NCBI GenBank assembly: GCA_035292585.1
Contig: DATDPU010000014.1
Location: 1-64,000 of the forward strand
Length of the DNA: 64,000 nucleotides
Direction of reading: 5' to 3'
Source: DASSFZ01 sp035292585
GTDB taxonomy: Bacteria; Chloroflexota; Anaerolineae; Fen-1058
Position numbers and translations under genes: made by a program. The notes below the pieces were generated by a model. The model saw only the letters and a program-made list of their open reading frames with translations. It did no database searches and was not told where the DNA came from. Shown here in pieces: positions 17,267 to 26,070 of this stretch (position 1 is the first letter of the stretch; each line of letters starts with the position of its first letter).

Positions 17267-17449
17267 AGATCGCACCTTGTGCTATCATGCAGGCGACGAG
17301 CAGGCGCGGACACATGCGGTGCGTGCTCCCGTCGGCGGGCTGCGAGTCTCAACTTCCCGTCCGTTGATCACATTCAGGATAACACCCTTCGCGCCCGCTC
17401 GCAACTACAACTCACCACCACACCATCGGTGACGTGCTAAACGCCTGAC

Positions 17450-18742
17450 ATGACCCGTCTCAATGCCGCGCTAGCGCAGCGCGCCACCGGCGCGATCCTG
17501 TTCATCGCCTGCCTGTTGCTGTGGGCCGCGCTCACCAAAGTCCACACGCACTCCTGGCAGGAAGAGTCGCGCATGGCGACCGTGCAGGCGCTGGTCGAGC
17601 AAGGTACTTTCGCGATCGACCACACCGAGTTCAATCGCACCGGCGACAAGGTGTTGGTCAACGATCACTTTTACTCGGACAAGACGCCGTTGCTGTCGGT
17701 CGCGGCGGCGGGCGTCTACGCGATCTTGCACAACGGCTTCGGCCTCACGCTCGATCCGACGATCTGCGTGCCCGACGCCGACCCGTCCGCTTGCCGGGCC
17801 TTTGGGCCGGCCGGGCTGCGCCTGACGGCCTTTTACTGGTTGACGCTGATCTTCGTCGGCGCCGCGTCGGCGCTGTTGATCGCGCTGTTTTGGAAAGCGC
17901 TGCTGATGCGCGGTCTGAGCGGCAGTGCTGCGACCGGGTTGGCGCTGGCGCTGGGTCTCGCCTCACCGATCGCCCCTTACTCGATCGTATTTGCGGGGCA
18001 CGTTCCGGCGGCGCTGAGTCTCTTTGCCGGGTTCTGGCTGTTGACGCTCGCGCCGTCGCGCCCCCGCTTCTTCTGGGCCGGTCTGCTGATCAGCCTGGCG
18101 GCCAACATCGACTTGACGCTGGCGGTCTTTCTTGTGGCGTTTGGGGTTTACGTGTTCGCATCGCAGCGCCGGGGAGTTGTGCCCTTTGCGCTTGGCGCAT
18201 TGCTGCCTTTCGGCGCCAGCGCCATCATCAATTACGCCGCCGCCGGCACACTCGCGCCGCTCTACTTCGATCCCAAAGCGTATGATTTCTTCGGGACGGT
18301 TCTGAATAAGACCGTTGGCGGCACCGCCGGCTTTTACTCGCTCGACTTCGGTCTGCGTTACGCGTATGACCTGCTCGTCGGCCGGCGCGGGTTGTTTTCC
18401 TTCACGCCGCTGCTGGTGTTTGCCGTGGCAGGACTCTGGCGCGCGCTCCGCAATCGCTGCGCGGCGCTGCGCCCGCTGGCCGTGGCGGCGCTCGCGGGCA
18501 GCCTGGCCTTCACGCTTTACTTGATCTTGCGCACCGATAACTTTGGCGGCACGGCGTGGGGGACGCGCTGGTTCGTGCCGCTTATCCCGCTGGGATGGTA
18601 CTTCGTGGCGTGTTGGTTCGAGCCTCGGCGCGGCGTGTGGTGGAAACTTGCGCTGGTGGCTGCTATCGGCCTGTCGTTTTTGACGGCAGTCAGCGGGCTG
18701 CATGACGCCTGGCGAGATGTGCCGCCGATCATCCGCTTGTAG
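17450..18742 (+). CDS. Polytopic GT-C-like membrane protein
   Basis: 430 residues with roughly ten hydrophobic segments. The first extracytoplasmic loop contains EESRMATVQALVEQGTFAID, followed by DKVLVNDHFYSDKTPLL, a layout seen in GT-C glycosyltransferase relatives that lack the usual DE motif. The C-terminal half includes FGLRYAYDLLVGRRGLFSFTPLL. It is therefore a candidate glycosyltransferase or flippase-type protein of the surface-glycan locus that starts here. Enzymatic activity cannot be shown from sequence. A strong bidirectional hairpin follows the stop. Confidence 0.7.
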   Translation: MTRLNAALAQRATGAILFIACLLLWAALTKVHTHSWQEESRMATVQALVEQGTFAIDHTEFNRTGDKVLVNDHFYSDKTPLLSVAAAGVYAILHNGFGLTLDPTICVPDADPSACRAFGPAGLRLTAFYWLTLIFVGAASALLIALFWKALLMRGLSGSAATGLALALGLASPIAPYSIVFAGHVPAALSLFAGFWLLTLAPSRPRFFWAGLLISLAANIDLTLAVFLVAFGVYVFASQRRGVVPFALGALLPFGASAIINYAAAGTLAPLYFDPKAYDFFGTVLNKTVGGTAGFYSLDFGLRYAYDLLVGRRGLFSFTPLLVFAVAGLWRALRNRCAALRPLAVAALAGSLAFTLYLILRTDNFGGTAWGTRWFVPLIPLGWYFVACWFEPRRGVWWKLALVAAIGLSFLTAVSGLHDAWRDVPPIIRL

Positions 18743-18758
18743 CCGCTTTGATCAAAAG

Positions 18759-18788
18759 AGCGTGGTCATTCACGCGAATGACCACGCT
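18759..18788. terminator. Bidirectional terminator hairpin between convergent genes
   Basis: AGCGTGGTCATTC and GAATGACCACGCT form a perfect 13-bp stem around a 4-nt loop (ACGC). It lies between a plus-strand gene ending at 18742 and a minus-strand gene ending at 18824. There is no long T-run, so it is a weak intrinsic terminator in strict terms. Confidence 0.6.
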
Positions 18789-18823
18789 CACGCGATGCGC
18801 TTTAGAGGGCGCCGCGCGTGGGG

Positions 18824-19738
18824 CTATCGATAGAACACCGGCTCCGCGATGAAGTTGTCGATCTGGAAGGCCGGCTCGCCATAACGTCTCGGGTGGAAAT
18901 CGTTCCACTCGAAATTGCCCTGGTAGACGCCGACGCCCTTATACTCGCTGCTCATATACTCAGGGGCATGGATCGCGTTCACCATGACGCCTCCGGCATG
19001 GATAAAGACCGTCTCGCCGACCCGGACGACGCGCAGCTGCGTCCACTTGAAATCTTCGCGGTCGCACCAGTGGCAGCGCCGGTGGACCAGGATTTCGTTG
19101 GCGTCATCGGCATCGCCCTGGAAAGCGTCCCAGCGCCGCACTTCCAATGTCGGGGCGCTCTGGCCATCGGTGTCTTCAAAAACCTGCACCGTGTAGAACT
19201 TTGACCGATTCGCGTTGGCATTGAAGTACATGCCCCAGGACGAGGCCCACATAAAGGTCTGCGCGATTTTGCCGTCGAGCTGAACGGTGAAGTTGGCCGT
19301 ATTGGCTAACACGACGGGCGCCGTGTAGATCCACGAATTCCAGGCGGCCGCAGTCTTCACGTTATACACGTTTTGGTCTTTCGTCTGCGTCTCGCTGATC
19401 TTTTCTTTGCCGTAGCCAGACGACCAGGGGCCGGGCGGATAAGGCTCGTTCAGGTTGAGGCCATGAATCGGCCAACCGCTGGCAGGATCATTGAACGTAT
19501 CGGCAAACCGGAAGGGCACGTCGCGATGGATGATGGGCAGGTAGTAGGTAAAACTGGCTGCTGCGGTCAACAGCGGCTTGGATTGAGCCAGCCCCGGTGC
19601 TGCGCTCGACCCTGGACTGCTGTCCCGACTATAAGCGCTGGCGGGAGCGGCGATTAAGAAAATGGCGAGCAGCAAGCCGAGGGCTAACAACCAGCTGACG
19701 AAGAAAGGCAGTGCGTTCAAGGTGCGGCGTTGCGTCAT
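18824..19738 (-). CDS. Exported protein with Chloroflexi-type YLPIIHR motif
   Basis: 304 residues. The N-terminus is a signal peptide or anchor (basic MTQRRTLN, then a hydrophobic run, then PASAYS). After a short low-complexity linker comes TYYLPIIHRDVPFRFADTF, then a beta-rich domain (ADTFNDPASGWP; DNFIAEPVFYR at the end) resembling LamG/DUF1080-like carbohydrate-binding folds. A CHWC motif is notable in an exported protein. It probably binds polysaccharide outside the cell; that is inference. ATG at 19738 has AAGGAGACTGCCCCT upstream and a good promoter 56 bp away. Confidence 0.75.
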   Translation of the reverse strand: MTQRRTLNALPFFVSWLLALGLLLAIFLIAAPASAYSRDSSPGSSAAPGLAQSKPLLTAAASFTYYLPIIHRDVPFRFADTFNDPASGWPIHGLNLNEPYPPGPWSSGYGKEKISETQTKDQNVYNVKTAAAWNSWIYTAPVVLANTANFTVQLDGKIAQTFMWASSWGMYFNANANRSKFYTVQVFEDTDGQSAPTLEVRRWDAFQGDADDANEILVHRRCHWCDREDFKWTQLRVVRVGETVFIHAGGVMVNAIHAPEYMSSEYKGVGVYQGNFEWNDFHPRRYGEPAFQIDNFIAEPVFYR

Positions 19739-19793
19739 AGGGGCAGTCTCCTTGTTCTTTCCAATCTCGTGATCGTGTTGCGGGGCAGGCCGC

Positions 19794-19822
19794 ATCATAC
19801 TGGACAAGTTTCGATCTGGCAA
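19794..19822 (-). promoter_or_regulatory. Sigma-70-type promoter of the exported protein gene
   Basis: On the minus strand TTGCCA (19817-19822) and TATGAT (19794-19799) are spaced by exactly 17 bp. Both boxes match consensus at five of six positions. Confidence 0.65.
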
Positions 19823-19953
19823 GTCGCTCAAACAGCGCTGATCGACCAACGGTTCATTCCGAAGCGCGGTTGCACAGATCGGGTCGCTGCGTTAAGATTC
19901 GGCTCGCCGTTCACTGCACAGCTTTCGCCGTCCAACCTTGAGGTCGCCGTTTC

Positions 19954-21876
19954 GTGATCCGGTCGCCGAGTTTCAGGCTCTTCGCCCTGGCTGCCCTGGC
20001 GCTGCTCGTCGCGTACCAGTTCCGCGCGCCGATCCAGCTGGAGATGGCCTCGGCTGATGAAGAAGTCTATTTGCGGCAAGGCTTCTATCCGCCCGAAGTA
20101 ACCGCCGGCGTGACGCATCGCTGGACCAGCGGCGCGGCTCAGATTTATTTACCGGGCCTCGGCGGCGGGGCGCCCCTGCAACTCCGGCTCAGCCTCCAAC
20201 CGTTTCGCCCGGCGCCCGTATCACCCAGCCCGGTGACCATCCGGCTCAATGGCCGCGACGTGGCTCGCTTTACGCCAAGCGGCGATCTGGCGGCCTACAC
20301 TTTCGAACTGCCCCCGCTCGACCTACGCGGCGCTGCGCTCATCGACCTGCAGTCCGATGCTTTCGTCCCCAGCCAGACGATGGACAGCACCGACGAGCGC
20401 GCATTGGGCCTGTTTGTCGATCGAGTGGAAGTCGGATATGGGCCGGGCGTCATCCTCCCACCCTTAATCGTGTGGGCACTGCTCATCCTCAGCGTGCTGG
20501 CGGCTTATGCCTTCGGTCGAATAATCGGTTGGAACATACGGCTCGCTTGGGGCGCCGCCTTGCTGGTACTGATCGGCGCAGGGATTGGCGTCGTCTTCGC
20601 GCGAACGTGGACAGCGCACAACAGCCCGTGGCTGGCGGGAACATGGGTTGGCGTGTGGTTCGTCGCCTGGCGTCTCAAGCGCGCACAGCGCGTCGACAAT
20701 TCCCAATTCCCAATTCCCAATTCCCAATTTCTGAGATCCGCCTTCACCTTCATTCTGCCTGTCTTTCTCGCCTGGCGCGTCGCACTGGTGCTCATTCCCA
20801 TCGTCGGGTCGAGCATCGTCGGCGTGCGGGAGTGCTGCCCGCCGGTCGAGCCGGAACCGGTCGCGTCGCTGGCGCAGGCCGCTTTTGGTCATTGGTATCG
20901 CTGGGATGCCATTTGGTACGGCAGCATCGCGCGCGACGGATACGAATACTTCGGCGAGCGCGAGGCTTCGAACGTCGCGTTCTTTCCGCTCTTTCCGCTC
21001 GTCGATGGGTTGATTCAGCGCCTGACCGGGCTGCCGGTCGAGGTCGCCGGGCCGTTAGTCTCGACGGCGCTCGCCTTCGCGGCTTGCCTGGTGTTGTATC
21101 GTCTCGTTCTGCGCGAGACGGATAATACCGAGGTCGCCTCGCGCGCGGTCGCTTACTGGCTGGCGTTTCCGGCGGCGTATTACCTGGCGATCGGATATAG
21201 CGAGGCGCTGTATGCGCTGTGCGTGCTTGCGGCGTTCTGGTGGGCGCGCGAAGGTCGCTGGGGTTGGTGCGGGGTGGCGGCGTTCTTAGCGGCGCTGGCC
21301 CGCTTGCACGGCGCGCTGCTGATCGTGCCTTTGGGTTACGAGTACCTGCGCCAGCGCGGCTTCCGGATACGCGATCTACGGGCCGATGCCGCTACGCTGC
21401 TCGCCGCGCCGCTCGGCGTGCTGACGTTCATGGGGTATCTTGGCTTGCGCTTCGGGCAGCCGCTGGCCTACTTCGAAATTCAGGCGTTGTTCTTCAAAGG
21501 CATCCGCGCCGAAGCCTTCCCGACATTTCCCGGCGCAACGCTGGCTCGCTACTTGCACGGCGCGCTCACCAACCCGCCCTCGACCGAAGGTGTGATCGTG
21601 GTCGGCGCGATGATCCTGCTGTTGATTCTCACGCTGGAAGCCTGGGCGCGGCTGCCGCGCGTCTACGGCGTGTACATGCTCAGCGTGGCGCTATTCTCAT
21701 TGTTAAGCGGCGACTTGATCTCGATGCCGCGCTTCGTCGTGCCGATGTTCCCTGGTTTCATCGCGCTGGCGCAAGTCGGGCATCATCCCTGGGCCGATCG
21801 CGCCATTCTGCTGGTCTCGGCCTTGCTGCAAGGCGTGCTCGTCTTGTTGTTTACAAACGGATATTGGATTGCCTGA
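19954..21876 (+). CDS. PIG-V-like mannosyltransferase with N-terminal beta domain
   Basis: 640 residues in two parts. Residues ~30-160 form a soluble beta-rich domain (VTIRLNGRDVARFTPSGDL) followed by membrane helices. From ~265 on, the PIG-V/GPI-mannosyltransferase-like GT-C pattern appears: HWYRWDAIWYGSIARDGYEY, FFPLFPLVDG and LARLHGALLIVPL. It should transfer a sugar from a polyprenyl-phosphate donor on the outer membrane face. The junction between the parts is a family N repeat translated as QFPIPNSQF. GTG start. The next gene overlaps by 8 bp. Confidence 0.8.
   Translation: MIRSPSFRLFALAALALLVAYQFRAPIQLEMASADEEVYLRQGFYPPEVTAGVTHRWTSGAAQIYLPGLGGGAPLQLRLSLQPFRPAPVSPSPVTIRLNGRDVARFTPSGDLAAYTFELPPLDLRGAALIDLQSDAFVPSQTMDSTDERALGLFVDRVEVGYGPGVILPPLIVWALLILSVLAAYAFGRIIGWNIRLAWGAALLVLIGAGIGVVFARTWTAHNSPWLAGTWVGVWFVAWRLKRAQRVDNSQFPIPNSQFLRSAFTFILPVFLAWRVALVLIPIVGSSIVGVRECCPPVEPEPVASLAQAAFGHWYRWDAIWYGSIARDGYEYFGEREASNVAFFPLFPLVDGLIQRLTGLPVEVAGPLVSTALAFAACLVLYRLVLRETDNTEVASRAVAYWLAFPAAYYLAIGYSEALYALCVLAAFWWAREGRWGWCGVAAFLAALARLHGALLIVPLGYEYLRQRGFRIRDLRADAATLLAAPLGVLTFMGYLGLRFGQPLAYFEIQALFFKGIRAEAFPTFPGATLARYLHGALTNPPSTEGVIVVGAMILLLILTLEAWARLPRVYGVYMLSVALFSLLSGDLISMPRFVVPMFPGFIALAQVGHHPWADRAILLVSALLQGVLVLLFTNGYWIA
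20698..20734. repeat. In-frame word repeat, family N
   Basis: Four CAATTCC/CAATTCCC words, translated as part of the linker NSQFPIPNSQF exactly between the N-terminal domain and the PIG-V-like domain. Confidence 0.7.
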
Positions 21877-23794
21877 AATCAAAATCACCCCTCCACCCTC
21901 CGCGCTCCGCAATCGAATCGGGTTGATCGCCATTCCAACTGCGGCGTTCGCCCTGGTCGTCTTGGTCGACGCGCTGCCGCTGCTGCGCGGCCCCGACGAG
22001 TGGCGTTGGACGCTGCGCCCGCTCGCCGTGTCGGCGCGTTTGCTGCTGCCGATCGCGATCCTTGGCCTGTACACGTTCGTCTGCGCCCGCCGGCTATCTT
22101 CGCCCGATACGCCGCCGGCCGCGCGCCGTTTTTTGCTGTTCGTCACTCTCGCCGCGCCTGCCATCCAGCTGGCGCTGGCGGCCTCGGTCGCACGCGCTCC
22201 ACTGTTTGAGTTCTTCGCGCCGACCGTCTCCGAGCACGCCAGTGGTTACTTCAGCACCGCCGTTGCCACAGCCGATCTCAACGCGCTGCTGGCGGATTAT
22301 CCGGCGCGCATGCCCGACCTGCCGATCCACGCGCAGTCGCATCCACCCGGCCCGGTGATGCTGCACTGGCTGGCCTGGCGCTTGTTCCAGGCGGCGCCCG
22401 CGCTCGCTGAACCGATCGGGCTATCGCTGCGGGCGTTGCAATGCCACAACCCCGCGCTGATGACGCTCGACAATCCGCAGATCGCCGGCGCGCTCCCCGG
22501 CCTGCTCACGCCGCTCGTGGGCGCGCTCGCGGTCTGGCCGCTGTACGCCTTTGGGAAAAAAGTTGTCGGCGCACGGACCGCGCTGTTTGCCGCCGCCGTC
22601 TTCCCGGTCTTGCCGTTATTTGCGATGTGGCCGGCGCAATGGGATCAGCTGTATCCGTTGCTGCTGTTCACCAGCCTGTATCTGGTGCACACCGGCCTCG
22701 AATCGCGTTCGGCAGGGCGGCTGTTTCTCGCGGGCGTGCCGCTCTCGATTGCGACCTTCTTCAGCGTGGGCAACTTCGTGTTGGCGGCGTTGGTCGGGCT
22801 GTATGGGTTAGTATGGTTAATGACTAACCGCCAAGCCACCAAGCCACAAAGCAATCTTGGTGTCTTAGTGCCTTCGTGGTTAATCTTCTTCGGCCTGGGC
22901 TGCGCCTCGATCTGGCTTGCGTATGCAGTGCTGTATCGCGTCAACCCGCTCGACGTGATCTCAGCCGGGTCGCGCCTGGCGTACGCCTCGACGACCGGCA
23001 GCCGGAGCTACGGCGTGTGGGTGGTGTGGAACCTGATCGATTTCGCCATCTTCTTCAGCGTGCCGCTGGTTGTGGTGTTGATCCACGAAGCGACGCGAAT
23101 TATCACGAAAAAGAATAGGCCGGTTCACGTAGATTCGCAGATAGCTCCGCTGCTGATCGCTGCACTCGGCTCCCTTCTCGCGCTGAACCTATCGGGCATC
23201 GTGCGCGGCGAAGTTGGGCGGCTGTGGATGTACTTTGGCCCGCTGTTGGCGCTGATCGCACTCAAGCCGATGGAGCAGGCCGATCGCAGATCGAAAGCAT
23301 GGGTGATCGGCCTGATCGCGCTGCAACTGTTCTCGCTGAATGCGCGCTGGCTGGTGAGCGACAGCTTCCTCGACGAGCCGCCCGAACGGCAAGCGAATTT
23401 CACCGCGCCCGATCCGCAAGTGACTGCCCGCGCCGTGTTCGAGCATCAAATCGAACTGCTGGGTTACGATGTCCGCTCCGACTCAGCGTTGCTCGACCTT
23501 ACGCTGTACTGGCAAGCGCTCGTTCAGCCGCTGCACGCTTACACCGTGTTCGTGCACGTCTCGGATGCCGACGGGCAGCCAATCGGGCAGCAGGACAATA
23601 TGCCGGTGCGCGCCGAATTGCCCACCTCGTGTTGGCAACCGGGCGAGATCGTTGCCGACCCGTACACCGTCCCGTTGCCGATCGACGCGCCGCGCCCGCT
23701 CGCCCTTGAGGTCGGCCTGTACCGCCTGGATACCGGCGAGCGCTTGAGCCTGGATGGTGGATCGGGCACGAGTCTTCGCGTGAGCCTGCCCTGA
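21869..23794 (+). CDS. GT-C membrane glycosyltransferase with C-terminal beta domain
   Basis: 641 residues. It has about twelve hydrophobic segments, an early GPDEWRWTLRPLA loop (candidate catalytic DE), and a HPPGPVMLHWLAWRLF loop. The last ~130 residues are a soluble beta domain shared with other genes here: LDLTLYWQALVQPLHAYTVF, then DGQPIGQQDNMPV and LEVGLYRLDTGERL. A family L/O hairpin repeat is read through in frame near residue 325 (TNRQATKPQSNLG). TTG start overlapping the upstream stop; it is followed by its own paralogue through TGATG coupling. Donor and acceptor unknown. Confidence 0.8.
   Translation: MPEIKITPPPSALRNRIGLIAIPTAAFALVVLVDALPLLRGPDEWRWTLRPLAVSARLLLPIAILGLYTFVCARRLSSPDTPPAARRFLLFVTLAAPAIQLALAASVARAPLFEFFAPTVSEHASGYFSTAVATADLNALLADYPARMPDLPIHAQSHPPGPVMLHWLAWRLFQAAPALAEPIGLSLRALQCHNPALMTLDNPQIAGALPGLLTPLVGALAVWPLYAFGKKVVGARTALFAAAVFPVLPLFAMWPAQWDQLYPLLLFTSLYLVHTGLESRSAGRLFLAGVPLSIATFFSVGNFVLAALVGLYGLVWLMTNRQATKPQSNLGVLVPSWLIFFGLGCASIWLAYAVLYRVNPLDVISAGSRLAYASTTGSRSYGVWVVWNLIDFAIFFSVPLVVVLIHEATRIITKKNRPVHVDSQIAPLLIAALGSLLALNLSGIVRGEVGRLWMYFGPLLALIALKPMEQADRRSKAWVIGLIALQLFSLNARWLVSDSFLDEPPERQANFTAPDPQVTARAVFEHQIELLGYDVRSDSALLDLTLYWQALVQPLHAYTVFVHVSDADGQPIGQQDNMPVRAELPTSCWQPGEIVADPYTVPLPIDAPRPLALEVGLYRLDTGERLSLDGGSGTSLRVSLP
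22825..22882. repeat. In-frame hairpin repeat, family L
   Basis: TAACCGCCAAGCCACCAAGC pairs with TTAGTGCCTTCGTGGTTA. It inserts about 19 codons into a loop between membrane helices; the paralogue has a related element at the same site (24725-24817). Confidence 0.8.
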
Positions 23795-25878
23795 TGCGCG
23801 ATCGTTTGCTCCCCTGGCTGCTCATCGTCGCGACGCTGCTGTTTGTCCTGGCGATCGGGTTCGATCTCAGCCCGTTACTGCGCGGGCCGGACGAGTGGCG
23901 CTGGAGCCTGCGCACACTCGCGCTGCCGAGCGGCCGGATCATCCTCCCGATTCTTTTCCTCGCGGCATACGCTTTAGTGTGCGCGCGTTGGCTGCGCCGC
24001 TTTGGCCGGCCATCGTCCAGCGCCGAGCGCCGCTTCCTGGTGTTCCTCACCCTCGCCGCGCCGCTCATTCAATTGGCGCTGGCCGCCGCCGTCTGGCGGA
24101 ATCCCTTGTTCGAGTTTTTCGCCGCGACCGTCTCGCCGTCGGTCACGGGTTATCACAGCGTGGCCGTCACCACACCCAACCTGCCCGATATTCTTCCCAG
24201 CTATACGAGTTTCATGCAGTCGCTGCCGATCCATCCGCAGACGCATCCGCCGGGATTGGTGCTGCTCCATTGGCTGGGCTGGCGTTTGTTCGAGGCCACG
24301 CCCGCGCTGTCCAATGCGATCGCGCTGCCGCTCCGCACGTTGCAGTGCCACAACACCGCGCTGATGACGCTCGATAATGCGCAGCTCGCCAGCTCGGTGA
24401 TGGGGATGCTTGTTCCGGTGATTGGCGGGCTGGCTGTGTGGCCGATGTATGCCTTTGGAAAGCGCGTCGCCGGTTCCCGATCGGCGGCGCTGGCGGCGGC
24501 GCTGTTTCCAGTCATGCCAATCTTTGCGATGTGGCCGGGCCAGTGGGATCAGGTCTTTCCGTTGTTCTTGTTCCTCGCGCTGTATTGGGTTCAACGCGGG
24601 CTTGAGTCGGGTTCGGCCGGGCGCTTCTTCAGCGCCGGCGCGGTGTTATCGATTGCCACTTTCTTGAGCATGGGCAACGCCGTGCTGATCGCCATCGTCG
24701 GACTATATGCGCTGGTCTGGATTCTAATCAACCGCCAAGACACGCCGCCTGCTCTCCAGCGGAGAGCAGGAAACGGCAAGACACCAAGAATTCTTAGTGT
24801 CTTATTTTCGTGGTTAAACCCAGCTCTGGCATTTGTGCTCGGTTGCGCCTCGATGTGGATCGTCTATGCGCTGCTCTATCGTGTCAGCCCGTTTGAGTGG
24901 CTGGCCGCGTGGTCGCGGCTGGCGCACGAAGCGACACGCTGCCCGATTTGCCCATCGACCACGCGCTCCTACGGCGTGTGGGTGCTGTGGAACGCGATCG
25001 ATGTCGCCACCTTTTTCAGCGCGCCGCTCACCCTCTTGTTCCTGGCGCGCATTCCCTCAATCGTCGCGGCGATTCGCGCCAGACCTCCGAGGTCTGCTCC
25101 ACGAGCGCTCGAGTCGGGCGCACGGCCGGCCAAGGCTGCGCTTACACCTCGGAGCGATGCCCTGGACCTCGGAGGTCTGAAGACTGGAGCCGCCGCCGAA
25201 CGGAGGCGTTGGGCGGCCCTGGCTCTGGCAACATTGGCGACGTTTATCGTTCTGGATGTGTCGGGGATTGTGCGGGGCGAGACCGGGCGGATGTGGGGCT
25301 ACTTCGGGCCACTGTTCGCCCTGATCGCGCTCGCGCCCGGCGAGGCTGCGCCGTCGTTTGCAGGCACGCTGCGCGGCCCGGCGGTGTTGATCGGGCTGGT
25401 CGCGTTACAGCTGCTTGCGCTGAGCGCGCGCTGGCTCGTCACGCCCAGCTTCCTGGACGAACCGCCGGAGCGGCAGGCTAATTTCACTGCACCCGATCCG
25501 CAGGTGGAGCAGCACGCGGCGTTCGATCGCCAGATCGCGCTGCTGGGGTCCGATTTAACCGAATCGGCTTCAGCGCTCGACCTCACGCTGTACTGGCAGG
25601 CGCTCGCGCAGCCCCCGCATGCGTACACCGTGTTCGTGCATATCTTGGATAACGACGGGCAACTGATCGCGCAGCAGGATAATATGCCGGTGCATGATCA
25701 GCTGCCAACTTCGTGCTGGCAACCGCGCGAGATCGTCGCCGACCCGTACACCATCCCGTTGCCGATCGGTGCGCCGCGCCCGCTCGCCGTTGAGGTCGGC
25801 CTGTACCGCCTGGATACCGGCGAGCGCTTGAGCCTGGACGATGGGTCGGGGACAAGTGTGACATTCAGCGTGCGGTGA
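23794..25878 (+). CDS. GT-C membrane glycosyltransferase, paralogue of the preceding gene
   Basis: 694 residues. It is collinear with the upstream gene: LLRGPDEWRWSLRTLALP, HPPGLVLLHWLGWRLFEATP, and the same C-terminal domain ending LEV/VEVGLYRLDTGERLSLDDGSG. It is longer because of repeat insertions: one at the shared site (24725-24817) carrying an extra nested hairpin, and one near residue 430 (25081-25180) translated as a polar, Arg/Ala-rich segment. The ATG overlaps the previous stop as TGATG. Probably acts with its paralogue on the same polyprenyl-linked pathway. Confidence 0.8.
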   Translation: MRDRLLPWLLIVATLLFVLAIGFDLSPLLRGPDEWRWSLRTLALPSGRIILPILFLAAYALVCARWLRRFGRPSSSAERRFLVFLTLAAPLIQLALAAAVWRNPLFEFFAATVSPSVTGYHSVAVTTPNLPDILPSYTSFMQSLPIHPQTHPPGLVLLHWLGWRLFEATPALSNAIALPLRTLQCHNTALMTLDNAQLASSVMGMLVPVIGGLAVWPMYAFGKRVAGSRSAALAAALFPVMPIFAMWPGQWDQVFPLFLFLALYWVQRGLESGSAGRFFSAGAVLSIATFLSMGNAVLIAIVGLYALVWILINRQDTPPALQRRAGNGKTPRILSVLFSWLNPALAFVLGCASMWIVYALLYRVSPFEWLAAWSRLAHEATRCPICPSTTRSYGVWVLWNAIDVATFFSAPLTLLFLARIPSIVAAIRARPPRSAPRALESGARPAKAALTPRSDALDLGGLKTGAAAERRRWAALALATLATFIVLDVSGIVRGETGRMWGYFGPLFALIALAPGEAAPSFAGTLRGPAVLIGLVALQLLALSARWLVTPSFLDEPPERQANFTAPDPQVEQHAAFDRQIALLGSDLTESASALDLTLYWQALAQPPHAYTVFVHILDNDGQLIAQQDNMPVHDQLPTSCWQPREIVADPYTIPLPIGAPRPLAVEVGLYRLDTGERLSLDDGSGTSVTFSVR
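24725..24817. repeat. In-frame hairpin repeat, family L, with nested hairpin
   Basis: The arms AACCGCCAAGACAC and AGTGTCTTATTTTCGTGGTT match the element in the upstream paralogue. Inside is CTGCTCTCCAGCGGAGAGCAG-type sequence, two perfect 9-bp arms around AGC, absent from the paralogue. The reading frame stays open. Confidence 0.75.
25081..25180. repeat. In-frame insertion bounded by family R palindromes
   Basis: AGACCTCCGAGGTCT at 25081-25095 and GGACCTCGGAGGTCTG at 25164-25179 enclose a GC-rich segment. It is translated as an Arg/Ala-rich stretch in the loop of a membrane protein. Confidence 0.6.
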
Positions 25879-25881
25879 TAT

Positions 25882-26045
25882 AGAAACCCGGTTTCTTCAG
25901 AGAAACCGGGTTTCTTCCTGTTTGCTTGGGCGGCTGGGTCACGCCCTACCCGCCGCGCAGCGGCGGGGGCGCGCTAGGCGGGGAAACCTTCGTCGAACGT
26001 TATCCAGCTCTATTCGTGTTCCTTCGTGTAAATTCGTGGATCAAC
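25882..26045. repeat. Intergenic run of family D, Q and L repeats
   Basis: The 190-bp gap between convergent genes is almost entirely repeats: AGAAACCCGGTTTCTTCAG with its complement (25882-25916, hairpin), a GC-rich family Q module (25940-25984) that recurs inside a coding region at 32543, and a family L arm (26011-26045). Confidence 0.75.
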
Positions 26046-26070
26046 ATCTTCGGTTATGGCTGGAGCTGCA

